DNA from: an uncultured Clostridia bacterium
GTDB lineage: Bacteria > Bacillota > Clostridia > Christensenellales > CAG-314
Assembly (NCBI GenBank): GCA_947601445.1
Contig: CANQGD010000014.1
Coordinates: 1 to 39,892 of the forward strand
Length of the DNA stretch: 39,892 bases
Direction: 5' to 3'
Part shown: positions 25,951-33,354 of the stretch, piece by piece
Layout of the letters: the number at the start of each line of letters is the position of its first letter
Position numbering within the stretch: position 1 is the stretch's first letter
Notes under the pieces: model-generated
What the model saw: the letters and a program-made list of their open reading frames with translations, nothing else
Told to the model about the DNA's origin: nothing
The model's database searches: none
Made by a program: the position numbers and the translations under genes

Positions 25951-27003
25951 TTAAGGACGCGGACGTCCTCCGCCAATACGCGATACCGATTCCCAAGTCA
26001 GCGGTCCCACGATGCCGTCCGTTTCCAATCCGTTTTCCCGTTGAAAAGCGACGACTGCTTCGCGTGTGGCGTTTCCGAATATTCCGTCAATGTTGCCGAG
26101 CGGATACAATTTGCTCGTCAGTTTTTGTTGCAGATAGCGCACGTAAACGTTTGCGTCGCCCTGCCGCACGGTGGGACGCGGAGGCAAAGTAAGCAAGGTT
26201 CGCCATGTATTTACGCCCACGATCCCGTCTGCGGTAAGACCGTTTGAAGTTTGAAATTCCGTTACCGAGCGTTGTGTTTCGGGACCGAACACTCCGTCTA
26301 CGCTTACGGAGTATCCGTTGTGAGAAAGTATGTATTGCAACAAGTACACAAAGTTGCCTGTTGCGCCGCCGCGCAAAACGGGATAATTGTTGAGATTGTT
26401 TCGTTCGAGGTATCTTTCTCCGAGGTATTCGGTCACTCCTTTGCAACTCTCTTCCGCCGTTTCCGTTTGATAATCGGGGTCTATCATCAGTTTGGCTTCG
26501 TCAAAGTTTGTCATGAACCCCGGTTCCGCCAATGCGGATGGGCAATTGACGCTTTGCAGTACGCCCACGTCGGAAAGCGAGGATACGCCTCTGCCCGGTT
26601 GATTTGTGCCGGTCACAAGCTGCTCATATATTTCTTCCGCAAGCGCGCGACTGCGCGACGACTGCGGATTTTGTTGCGAATAAAATGTGGATATTCCTTT
26701 CGCCGAATTGAAACTGTTGCCGCTGCCGAACGCATTGTAGCCGAAAGTAACCAACAAAGTCAGATTTTGCGCGTTTATTCTGCGTACGCGTGTGGAAACG
26801 GGCGTATCCGTCAATTCCGGTTTTACGTCAAATACCGCAAAGTTATTTCTGAGGCATGCCTCCAAAAATTTTATTTTTGCGGGACGGTTGAATTGATTTT
26901 CGTAGAAAGGTACGTTCAAATAAGGCATTACGGGCGTGCGTTTGCCCGCAGTAAACGGGTTTTGTCCGTGTTCGTCATTGCCGCCTATATAGTAAGTTGC
27001 CAA
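25951..27003 (-). CDS. Amidase_3-like protein with two peptidoglycan-binding domains
   Basis: 350 residues starting at TTG (27003) behind AAAAGGAG; the ATG further upstream has no site. The N-terminal ~180 residues resemble zinc N-acetylmuramoyl-L-alanine amidases (Amidase_3): NDEHG with GKRTP (His12), FYENQFN (Glu35), R/N-rich [10 protein letters not shown] and [16 protein letters not shown] (Glu160). The second zinc His, normally in an SIHANA-like motif, is Gly88 in TFGYNA, so activity is doubtful. Two PG_binding_1 repeats follow (about 205-270 and 280-345), each with VDGVFG or IDGIFG, TR..V..FQ..NGL..DGIVG and TW. No signal peptide is seen, so it may act inside a spore or be released by lysis. 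It is divergent from the galE relic. Confidence 0.8.
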   Translation of the reverse strand: MATYYIGGNDEHGQNPFTAGKRTPVMPYLNVPFYENQFNRPAKIKFLEACLRNNFAVFDVKPELTDTPVSTRVRRINAQNLTLLVTFGYNAFGSGNSFNSAKGISTFYSQQNPQSSRSRALAEEIYEQLVTGTNQPGRGVSSLSDVGVLQSVNCPSALAEPGFMTNFDEAKLMIDPDYQTETAEESCKGVTEYLGERYLERNNLNNYPVLRGGATGNFVYLLQYILSHNGYSVSVDGVFGPETQRSVTEFQTSNGLTADGIVGVNTWRTLLTLPPRPTVRQGDANVYVRYLQQKLTSKLYPLGNIDGIFGNATREAVVAFQRENGLETDGIVGPLTWESVSRIGGGRPRP

Positions 27004-27102
27004 AATAATGCTCCTTTTATTTTTTGTCTCAACATTGTATGCGCCGTCACGCCAAAGTGTTTTTGTGTCTTTGGATGCAAAAATCAATATGAAAAAAAAC
27101 GG

Positions 27103-27144
27103 TTGACCTTTCGTTATTTTGAGTGTACATTAGTATCGTACACT
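27103..27144 (+). promoter_or_regulatory. Promoter with operator-like dyad before the galE relic
   Basis: TTGACC at 27103-27108, a 17-base spacer and TACATT at 27126-27131. A perfect inverted repeat AGTGTAC-N9-GTACACT (27122-27128 and 27138-27144) covers the -10 and the start site, as a repressor operator would. Confidence 0.65.
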
Positions 27145-27162
27145 TTTATCAAGAAGAGGATA

Positions 27163-27624
27163 ATTAAAGTCTTAGTCACAGGCATAACGGGAGTAAGGGA
27201 TTACATACACGTAGTGGACTTGGCAAGAGGTCACATATCCGCAATAGACAAGCTGACTCAGCCGGGGGTATATACATACAATCTCGGAACAGGCAAAGGA
27301 TACAGCGTGTTAGAGGTAATAAAAGCATTTGAAAAGGCATGCGGGCGCAAACTGCCGTACGGGATAACGGGCAGGCGCGAAGGGGATATAGCATGTTGTT
27401 ACGCAACGAGCGAGAAAGCCTACAAAGAATTGGGTTGGAAAGCGGAATACGGAATAGACGAAATGTGTAAATCGTTGTGGAAATGGCAAACAAAAAATCC
27501 TTTGGGGTACAAGACAAAAAGAAATTTATTCGGAAAAACGTATAATCGAGTTTCGGTTTTTCCCGTCAATCGGTTACAAAATTTTCACGCACACGGTTGT
27601 CCGTTGGGGCGTAACGGTGTTTAA
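27163..27624 (+). pseudogene. galE: UDP-glucose 4-epimerase relic with internal deletion
   Basis: The frame opens with IKVLVTG, the first strand and start of the Rossmann glycine motif of GalE, and jumps after ITG to [20 protein letters not shown], which normally lies near residue 240. The C-terminal part is well kept ([60 protein letters not shown]). About 230 residues, including the catalytic YxxxK, are missing while the frame is maintained. The start is ATT behind AAGAAGAGG, where ATG is expected, and the frame runs some 35 codons past the usual end. A functional epimerase is not possible. ATA- and AGG-rich codons differ from neighbouring genes. Confidence 0.85.
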
Positions 27625-28646
27625 TGCACTTTGAACAGTTTGAAAAAGAATATATGGGTACAAAAAAATATATAGAACGTTACAAGGAACAAAATATATA
27701 CAGTTACACGATAAGCGCCGAAGGAATAGAGGTTGCAATATCCAATCTCGGCGCCGCAATAGAATCTATTCGCGTAACGTCGCCAGACGGCGGTAAAAAA
27801 GATGTATGTCTCACGTTCGACCGTCCGTCGAAACGCGTTGCAAGCGGAACGTACAGCGGCGCTACTGTGGGTAGGGTTGCCAATCGGATAGCGGGAGCGC
27901 GTTTCGAACTTAACAATAAAATATATCGTTTGTCGGCAAACGACGGAGCAAACACTCTTCACGGAGGTAAGGAGGGGTTCGATTCGCAGGTTTTCAGGTG
28001 CGTGCGACATGAAAAGAATTATCTGAAATTGTCGCTTGTCAGCCCCGACGGAGATCAGGGATTTCCCGGTACGTTGCATTTTTCCGTGTCGTTTTTGGCG
28101 GAGAAGAAATCGCTTACAATAAAATTCAGCGCTATTTCCGACCAAGATACTTTGTTTGCGCCTACCATTCACCCTTATTTTTGCTTCGGTGATACGTTGC
28201 GAACGGAACTTAAAATATCCGCAGATCATTTTACCCCCATTGACGAACAAGGCATACCGACGGGCGAAACAGTCTCTGTTTTCGAAACGCCCTTTGACTT
28301 TACGTCGTTCAAAGAAATCGGCGCGGAAATAGATTCTCCTCATGCACAGATTCTCGCGGCTCACGGTTACGATCACAATTTTGTGCTGAACGGTTCTCCC
28401 GCCGCTCAAATTCGCTACGGTTCGGAAATGATGTCAGTGGAAACCGATTTCCCCGGCTTGCAGTTTTATTCCGGAAACTTTTTCGAAAAAAATGAATTAT
28501 GTCCGTTTACAAAACGACAGGGTTTCGCATTGGAACCGCAATTTTTCCCCAATGCGGCAAACCAACGTAATTTTGCGTCGCCGTTTCTCAAAGCCGGCGA
28601 AAGGAAAAGTTATTTTATAAAATTCGCTTTTAATTATCTTTCTTAA
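27624..28646 (+). CDS. galM: Aldose 1-epimerase (galactose mutarotase)
   Basis: 340 residues. GalM interconverts alpha and beta anomers of galactose and glucose so that galactokinase can act. Marks include NLGAAIESIRV, GATVGRVANRIAGARF (binding Arg), LHGGKEGFDSQ, the catalytic His in PTIHPYFCFG, GYDHNFVL and the C-terminal Glu in GFALEPQFFPNA. The ATG at 27624 overlaps the TAA of the galE relic (TAATG); ATG 27654 is an alternative start, and a possible promoter (TTGTCC at 27597-27602, 17 bases, TTTAAT at 27620-27625) would favour it. A terminator follows. It supports the galactan operon downstream. Confidence 0.93.
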   Translation: MHFEQFEKEYMGTKKYIERYKEQNIYSYTISAEGIEVAISNLGAAIESIRVTSPDGGKKDVCLTFDRPSKRVASGTYSGATVGRVANRIAGARFELNNKIYRLSANDGANTLHGGKEGFDSQVFRCVRHEKNYLKLSLVSPDGDQGFPGTLHFSVSFLAEKKSLTIKFSAISDQDTLFAPTIHPYFCFGDTLRTELKISADHFTPIDEQGIPTGETVSVFETPFDFTSFKEIGAEIDSPHAQILAAHGYDHNFVLNGSPAAQIRYGSEMMSVETDFPGLQFYSGNFFEKNELCPFTKRQGFALEPQFFPNAANQRNFASPFLKAGERKSYFIKFAFNYLS

Positions 28647-28680
28647 AACGGCGTTTTCTGCTTAATTGTGGCGGAATTTC

Positions 28681-28712
28681 AAGGGTATCGTTCGGAGATA
28701 CCCTTATTTTTA
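28681..28712 (+). terminator. Terminator behind galM
   Basis: AAGGGTATC (28681-28689) pairs perfectly with GATACCCTT (28697-28705) around GTTCGGA, then ATTTTTAT. Confidence 0.92.
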
Positions 28713-28775
28713 TGTCTTATATATATTTCTACTATATTTAGCAAAAAGTGTTGATTCCTACGAGTGAAGTTACGA

Positions 28776-28848
28776 TTGACAATTGATTTGGCATTTTTCG
28801 TATGCTACACTTTATTTGAAAATTGGACAATTTTGTAAAATTTTACAA
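28776..28848 (+). promoter_or_regulatory. Galactan-operon promoter and 16-base palindrome
   Basis: TTGACA at 28776-28781 with a weak TATGCT at 28801-28806 (19-base spacer) is the best promoter. Downstream lies a perfect palindrome TTGTAAAATTTTACAA at 28833-28848, about 20-35 bases after the likely start site, a good place for a repressor roadblock. AAGGAG precedes the ATG at 28887. Confidence 0.55.
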
Positions 28849-28886
28849 TTTTTTTACGTAAAATTCAAATAAGATAAGGAGTATTT

Positions 28887-30689
28887 ATGAGCGTTCTTGC
28901 ACTCAATATTATTCATCGTCCCGAGCTCAGTCCGGAGTATGCCGAGCGTGCAATGGGCACAAAAAACAATGTTCGCGACGAATCTTTGGAAATATTTAAG
29001 TTTCAGCAAAAGGCTGCGCATGACGAAGGACTGAAAACCACGATCCAAATCACCTATGCGTCGCTGTTTTCGGAAGAAATAGTTGCGCTTGCCAAGGAAC
29101 ATCACAAAAAATACGGAGACGAAATAGCGCTTTCGCTATTGGGACTTCCGTGCAAACAATTCCGTGAGAAATATCAAACGGAAGATTTTTGTATATGGAT
29201 GTTTGACGAAGACCGAAAAAGAGAAATCGTAGATGATGTTTTCGGAATGTTTTACGACAAATTCGGTTTTTATCCCGAGTCCACGGGCAGTTACTTTTTG
29301 GACGCTTACACGATAAATTATATCAAGTCCCGTTATCCGTCCGTAAAAGCAGCGGTTGCCGCTTGTTGGGAAGAAGGTCCCAAAGCGTATCACACGTGCA
29401 ACAACAGTTGGTACACGTTTTTGGACGGCGGACCCTGGAATCCCTGGATACCTTCCAAAGTAAATTCTCATTGTCCCGCCAAAGACGCGGATGACGACAG
29501 CGGCATAGTTGCCATACCCCATTTGTCGCGGGATTTAATTGCGTGTTTTGACGGAAACGGCAGTAATTTCGGTACGCATCCGCAAAACGTTTTGCGCGGT
29601 ATGATTTATTACAAGGAAAACGGGCAGGTCGAATATCCCTATCTATACAATCTTATCGACCAATATCGTCATTTGGCAAATTATAACGACGGATACTGTT
29701 ACAATATGGTGTTCGTCGGGCCGGGATGGCTCAATCGCGCAGGTCGTTGGGAAAGTCCCTACGAAGTTCTTGCCAAATCCTACACCGATTGTATGAAATA
29801 CTACGGCGAACTTAAACGCAAAGGTCTTTGTGCGGATTTGACGATGAGCCAATTCGCCGATTACTATCGAGAGCGTCACCCGGATTATCAACGGGGCGAG
29901 TGCGCTTTGTGGAAGGATATTCTGTACGGAAGCGACAAGCAATATTTTTGGTATGCCGACCCTTATCTGAGAACCTGTCTGGATTTCAGTCAGGGCGGCG
30001 CGATGGTGGATTTGCGCCCATATGTTGCGCGTATTCCTCAACAGGTGGGAATAGGCACACCCAACGTGTATGACGCGTCCTATCCGTATCTTATCCAGGC
30101 AAACTATCGCGCGGGATATTTCACTCACTACGCCGGCGCAGGCACGGTTCGTTCCTGCAAAGTGAGCTGTCGCGGTCAAAGCGCCGATTTGTGTCTTTGC
30201 CGTACGTTGGCACGATTCGAACAAACGGAAAAAGGGGTAAAGGTAATATGCAACCCCGTTACCCTAAATCTCGGCGGGGTGGATGTGGTTATAGAATCCT
30301 CTTTTACATTTGAAAAAGGCGGCATAATTGCAACCGAACGCAAAATTCTCAACGATCCGAAAGAAGACGTTGTTTTTCAAGAGTATTTTACGGGCGCTTT
30401 CGGTACAACCGAGTATCAATCGGATATGTCCGAGATTACTTTGGGCGTGGGAGAAGAAACGATGCAATTTGCTTATCGCGACAGAAAAATCACGCACGTC
30501 GGCAGCGAGGGTGAATTTGCATTCGTAACCATTCCCAACGTTATGACCGAGGTGCAAATGGGAGGAGATGCGGATACTCTGTGCGTACACGAGGGTATTG
30601 CTTTTTCGCCCGTATATCATATCGAACTTACAAAAAAAATTAGCAAAGGAGCGGTCAAATCATGGCTCAAGCTGGAAAAGGCAAATTAA
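28887..30689 (+). CDS. Large protein of unknown function, first gene of the galactan operon
   Basis: 600 residues, no signal peptide, no membrane segment. I do not recognise a named family. The N-terminal ~350 residues suggest a polysaccharide-deacetylase or GH57-like barrel: KTTIQITYASLFSEEIVALA, YGDEIALSLLG, FYPESTGSYFLDAYTINYIK, VAACWEEGP, WYTFLDGGPWNPWIPSK and GIVAIPHLSRDL. The conserved-looking acidic, His and Trp residues fit a carbohydrate enzyme. From about 400 onward a beta-rich domain follows (YRAGYFTHYAGAGTVRS, VVIESSFTFEKGGIIATERK), like the sandwich domains behind glycosidase barrels. It overlaps the zinc-ribbon gene by 28 bases and leads the operon, so a cytosolic role in galactan breakdown is inferred only from context. 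Confidence 0.8.
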   Translation: MSVLALNIIHRPELSPEYAERAMGTKNNVRDESLEIFKFQQKAAHDEGLKTTIQITYASLFSEEIVALAKEHHKKYGDEIALSLLGLPCKQFREKYQTEDFCIWMFDEDRKREIVDDVFGMFYDKFGFYPESTGSYFLDAYTINYIKSRYPSVKAAVAACWEEGPKAYHTCNNSWYTFLDGGPWNPWIPSKVNSHCPAKDADDDSGIVAIPHLSRDLIACFDGNGSNFGTHPQNVLRGMIYYKENGQVEYPYLYNLIDQYRHLANYNDGYCYNMVFVGPGWLNRAGRWESPYEVLAKSYTDCMKYYGELKRKGLCADLTMSQFADYYRERHPDYQRGECALWKDILYGSDKQYFWYADPYLRTCLDFSQGGAMVDLRPYVARIPQQVGIGTPNVYDASYPYLIQANYRAGYFTHYAGAGTVRSCKVSCRGQSADLCLCRTLARFEQTEKGVKVICNPVTLNLGGVDVVIESSFTFEKGGIIATERKILNDPKEDVVFQEYFTGAFGTTEYQSDMSEITLGVGEETMQFAYRDRKITHVGSEGEFAFVTIPNVMTEVQMGGDADTLCVHEGIAFSPVYHIELTKKISKGAVKSWLKLEKAN

Positions 30690-30922
30690 ATTACCGTTGT
30701 CCGCGTTGTTTTATGCGGGATATTGACATGGATATGTTTTACGACAGTGAAAAAAAAGAATATTACTGTCTGCGCTGTTGTTATCGAGGTTCCGAAGAGG
30801 ACGTTTTACGTCTGAACGAGCAGTTCAAACAAAAATACGGTTCTTTGCGTATGCGCGTTGAGGATTTCGGCAAGGACAATGAACCGATAGTATTCAGACC
30901 GCATCGCGGCGGCGAACAATAG
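30662..30922 (+). CDS. Small zinc-ribbon protein in the galactan operon
   Basis: 86 residues with two CxxC pairs, YRCPRCFMRD (13/16) and YYCLRCCYRG (36/39), spaced as in a zinc ribbon, then a helical EEDVLRLNEQFKQKYG and a basic C-terminus. AAAGGAG lies ten bases before the ATG, inside the end of the 600-residue gene. No known function. It could be a nucleic-acid or protein adaptor that works with its overlapping neighbour. The length, site and Cys pattern argue against a chance frame. Confidence 0.78.
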   Translation: MAQAGKGKLNYRCPRCFMRDIDMDMFYDSEKKEYYCLRCCYRGSEEDVLRLNEQFKQKYGSLRMRVEDFGKDNEPIVFRPHRGGEQ

Positions 30923-30932
30923 GAGATTATAT

Positions 30933-32039
30933 ATGAGATTGGGTATTGACGCATCGACATATTTTGAAATGGAAAAGCACAAAGCAAGGTATTTTGACGG
31001 AGACAGAGAAATTAGTCCCCTCGAAACATTCCGTGCCAACGGCGTGGATATAATGCGTATACGTCTGTGGGTAGACCCTTACAGCGAAAAGAGCGAACCG
31101 TATCTTGCCGGCACTTGCGATTTGGACAACTTCATCCGTCTTGCAACGCTTGCGCAAGAAAAAGGTTATTCCGTAATGTTGGATTTGCATTATTCCGATT
31201 TTTGGGCGGACCCAGCAAAGCAGTGCGTGCCTAAGGGCTGGCGAGACTTGGACCTTGCCGGATTGGAGAATCGCGTGTACAGCTATACTTCGGACGTGCT
31301 CGAAGCCGCAAAGGCGCATGGCATTACCGTTAAATTTGTGCAGGTAGGCAATGAAATAACCAACGGTATGCTTTGGCCGCTCGGACATCTCGAAGAACAA
31401 CCCGACGGTTCTCGCGAAAACTACGGAAATCTTATCAAGTTACTCAAAGCGGGCATCAAGGCGTGCAGGGAAAGCGTTCCGAGCGCGGGCATTGTGCTAC
31501 ACCTCGAAAAAAGCTACGATCAGACTATCTACAACGAATTTCTCGGTAAAATGGCTGACGCGCAGGTGGATTACGACATAATAGGCTTTTCTTATTATCC
31601 TTATTGGCACGGTACTTTTGAACAATTTTTCGCCAATGTGGAAAATTGCAAAAAATTCGGCAAGCGCATGATGGTGGTGGAATTGGGATATGCCTTTACC
31701 ACTGAGGACTACATACATCACGAACACGGCGGAGCAGCGCTTCTCATAAATGCGGAGTCGCAGGGTTCGGATGAATTTGTGCGGCGCTATCCTCTCACAA
31801 AAGAGGGACAACTTGCGTTTACCAAGGACTTTTTGAATTTGGCTCAACAACACGGCATTGAAGCCGCCATTTGGTGGGAACCGCTGTGGATACCGGGAGA
31901 TGGTATATGTTGGGCGTCGGACGCGGGGAAAAAATACATACACAGCGACAACCCCTCCAATCGCAACGAATGGGCAAATCAATGTCTGTTTGATTACGAG
32001 GGGCGCAAACTTCCCGCTTTCGATGTGTTTAAACTCTAA
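30933..32039 (+). CDS. Intracellular arabinogalactan endo-beta-1,4-galactanase (GH53)
   Basis: 368 residues of glycoside hydrolase family 53, which cuts beta-1,4-galactan. LGIDASTYFEME begins the barrel; GVDIMRIRLWVDPY, MLDLHYSDFWADPAKQ and VPKGW follow. The acid/base is expected at Glu141 (FVQVGNEITNGMLWP) and the nucleophile at Glu250 (MVVELGYAF); WWEPLWIPG closes the barrel. There is no signal peptide, unlike most GH53 enzymes, so it should act on oligosaccharides inside the cell. It starts 11 bases after the zinc-ribbon gene with GGAG upstream, and leads into the transporter genes. Confidence 0.93.
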   Translation: MRLGIDASTYFEMEKHKARYFDGDREISPLETFRANGVDIMRIRLWVDPYSEKSEPYLAGTCDLDNFIRLATLAQEKGYSVMLDLHYSDFWADPAKQCVPKGWRDLDLAGLENRVYSYTSDVLEAAKAHGITVKFVQVGNEITNGMLWPLGHLEEQPDGSRENYGNLIKLLKAGIKACRESVPSAGIVLHLEKSYDQTIYNEFLGKMADAQVDYDIIGFSYYPYWHGTFEQFFANVENCKKFGKRMMVVELGYAFTTEDYIHHEHGGAALLINAESQGSDEFVRRYPLTKEGQLAFTKDFLNLAQQHGIEAAIWWEPLWIPGDGICWASDAGKKYIHSDNPSNRNEWANQCLFDYEGRKLPAFDVFKL

Positions 32040-32082
32040 AAAAATTTTCGGCGCTATGCGTTGAATAAAAAAGGAGAATGTT

Positions 32083-33318
32083 ATGAAGAGAAAATTACTT
32101 TCATTGGCATTGTGTCTGGTTTTGATTGCCGCAACGTTCTGCGTGCTTGCAGCTTGCGACAAAAAAGATGAGACAGACTATGAAATCACCGTTTGGGTGG
32201 GAGAAGGTACAAAGACGCTCACCGAGCAACAAATCGCCGCTTTCAACGAAACCAACGAATGGGGCGTCAAATTCAACGCCACGGTGGAAATCGTCAGCGA
32301 GTCCAAAGCCGTGGGAGACGCAGTCAGCAAACCTGCCGACAGCGCAGACCTTTTCTGCTTTGCACAGGACCAATTGGCAAGAGCGGTACAGTCCAACTTG
32401 CTTGCGGGACTCAACACCGCGTCCGTCGAGTTTATCAGTCAAAACAGCGACGCCGACGCAGTGGAAGCGGCAACGGTTGGCAATTCCGTTCGCGCGTTTC
32501 CGATGACGGCGGACAACGGATACTTTATGTACTACGACAAAACGAAAATCAAACAAAGCAGTATCGGGGATTTGGATTCCATCATCGCGGATTGCAGAGC
32601 CGAAGGAGTCAATTTCTCTATGAATCTGACTTCGGACGGCGGCTGGTATGCGGCGTCGTTCTTTTATGCAACGGGCTGTCACAGCAACTGGGACACCGAT
32701 GAAAACGGAGCCTTTGTTGACTACGACGATACGTTTGATTCCGACGCCGGCATAATTGCTCTCAAAGGAATGAAAAAGATTTTCGGCTTGGGAGACAACT
32801 ATGTAGAAAAAGACAAGGTTTCCGACTTCAATGCGGGTACGCCCTCCGGCGTTGTCATAAGCGGTATTTGGGACTACGAGGCGGCAAAGAAAATTCTCGG
32901 GGACAACCTCGGTATAGCGCCTCTGCCATCTTTCACCGTGGACGGACAAAGTTATCAACTCACATCCTTCCTCGGACACAAGTTTATGGGCGTAAAGCCG
33001 CAAAGCGACGCTCACAAAGCTTACTATCTGCAAAAACTCGCAATGTATCTCACCGGCAAAGAATGTCAAAAACAACGTTTCGAAGAAGTCGGTTGGGGAC
33101 CGTCTAACAAAGAATTGAAAGCGGACGAAACGGTTACTTCCGAGGCGCTTAAAGCTTTGGAAGCCACAAAGAAAGTCAACCAGGGACAGTATCCGACAAA
33201 CTGGTGGGCAAAAATGGATGTTATGACGCAAAGCGCGCGTACGTCCAGCGATCTTGACAACGTTCTCAAAGGATTGTTGCAAACTTATTCGGCAACATTG
33301 CCCGATTTGATTAAATAG
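32083..33318 (+). CDS. Sugar ABC transporter substrate-binding lipoprotein
   Basis: 411 residues of the MalE-like family (SBP type 1). A lipoprotein signal peptide ends in VLAAC (Cys25). The mature part begins with YEITVWVGEGTKTLTEQQIAAFNE and contains DLFCFAQDQLARAVQ, RAFPMTADNGYFMYYDK and GKECQKQRFEEVGWGPSNKE, all typical of maltodextrin- or galactooligosaccharide-binding proteins. AAAAGGAG precedes the ATG. It captures the sugar outside for the permeases encoded next; the galactan-derived ligand is inferred from flanking GH53 genes. Confidence 0.93.
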   Translation: MKRKLLSLALCLVLIAATFCVLAACDKKDETDYEITVWVGEGTKTLTEQQIAAFNETNEWGVKFNATVEIVSESKAVGDAVSKPADSADLFCFAQDQLARAVQSNLLAGLNTASVEFISQNSDADAVEAATVGNSVRAFPMTADNGYFMYYDKTKIKQSSIGDLDSIIADCRAEGVNFSMNLTSDGGWYAASFFYATGCHSNWDTDENGAFVDYDDTFDSDAGIIALKGMKKIFGLGDNYVEKDKVSDFNAGTPSGVVISGIWDYEAAKKILGDNLGIAPLPSFTVDGQSYQLTSFLGHKFMGVKPQSDAHKAYYLQKLAMYLTGKECQKQRFEEVGWGPSNKELKADETVTSEALKALEATKKVNQGQYPTNWWAKMDVMTQSARTSSDLDNVLKGLLQTYSATLPDLIK

Positions 33319-33354
33319 GAACGTCCGTCAAACATTTCAACCGAGGGAAAAGAC

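Noticed and set aside
27970..27990. GGTTCGATTCG, resembling a tRNA T-arm
   Set aside because: It lies in the galM coding frame and no acceptor or anticodon arms can be formed around it.
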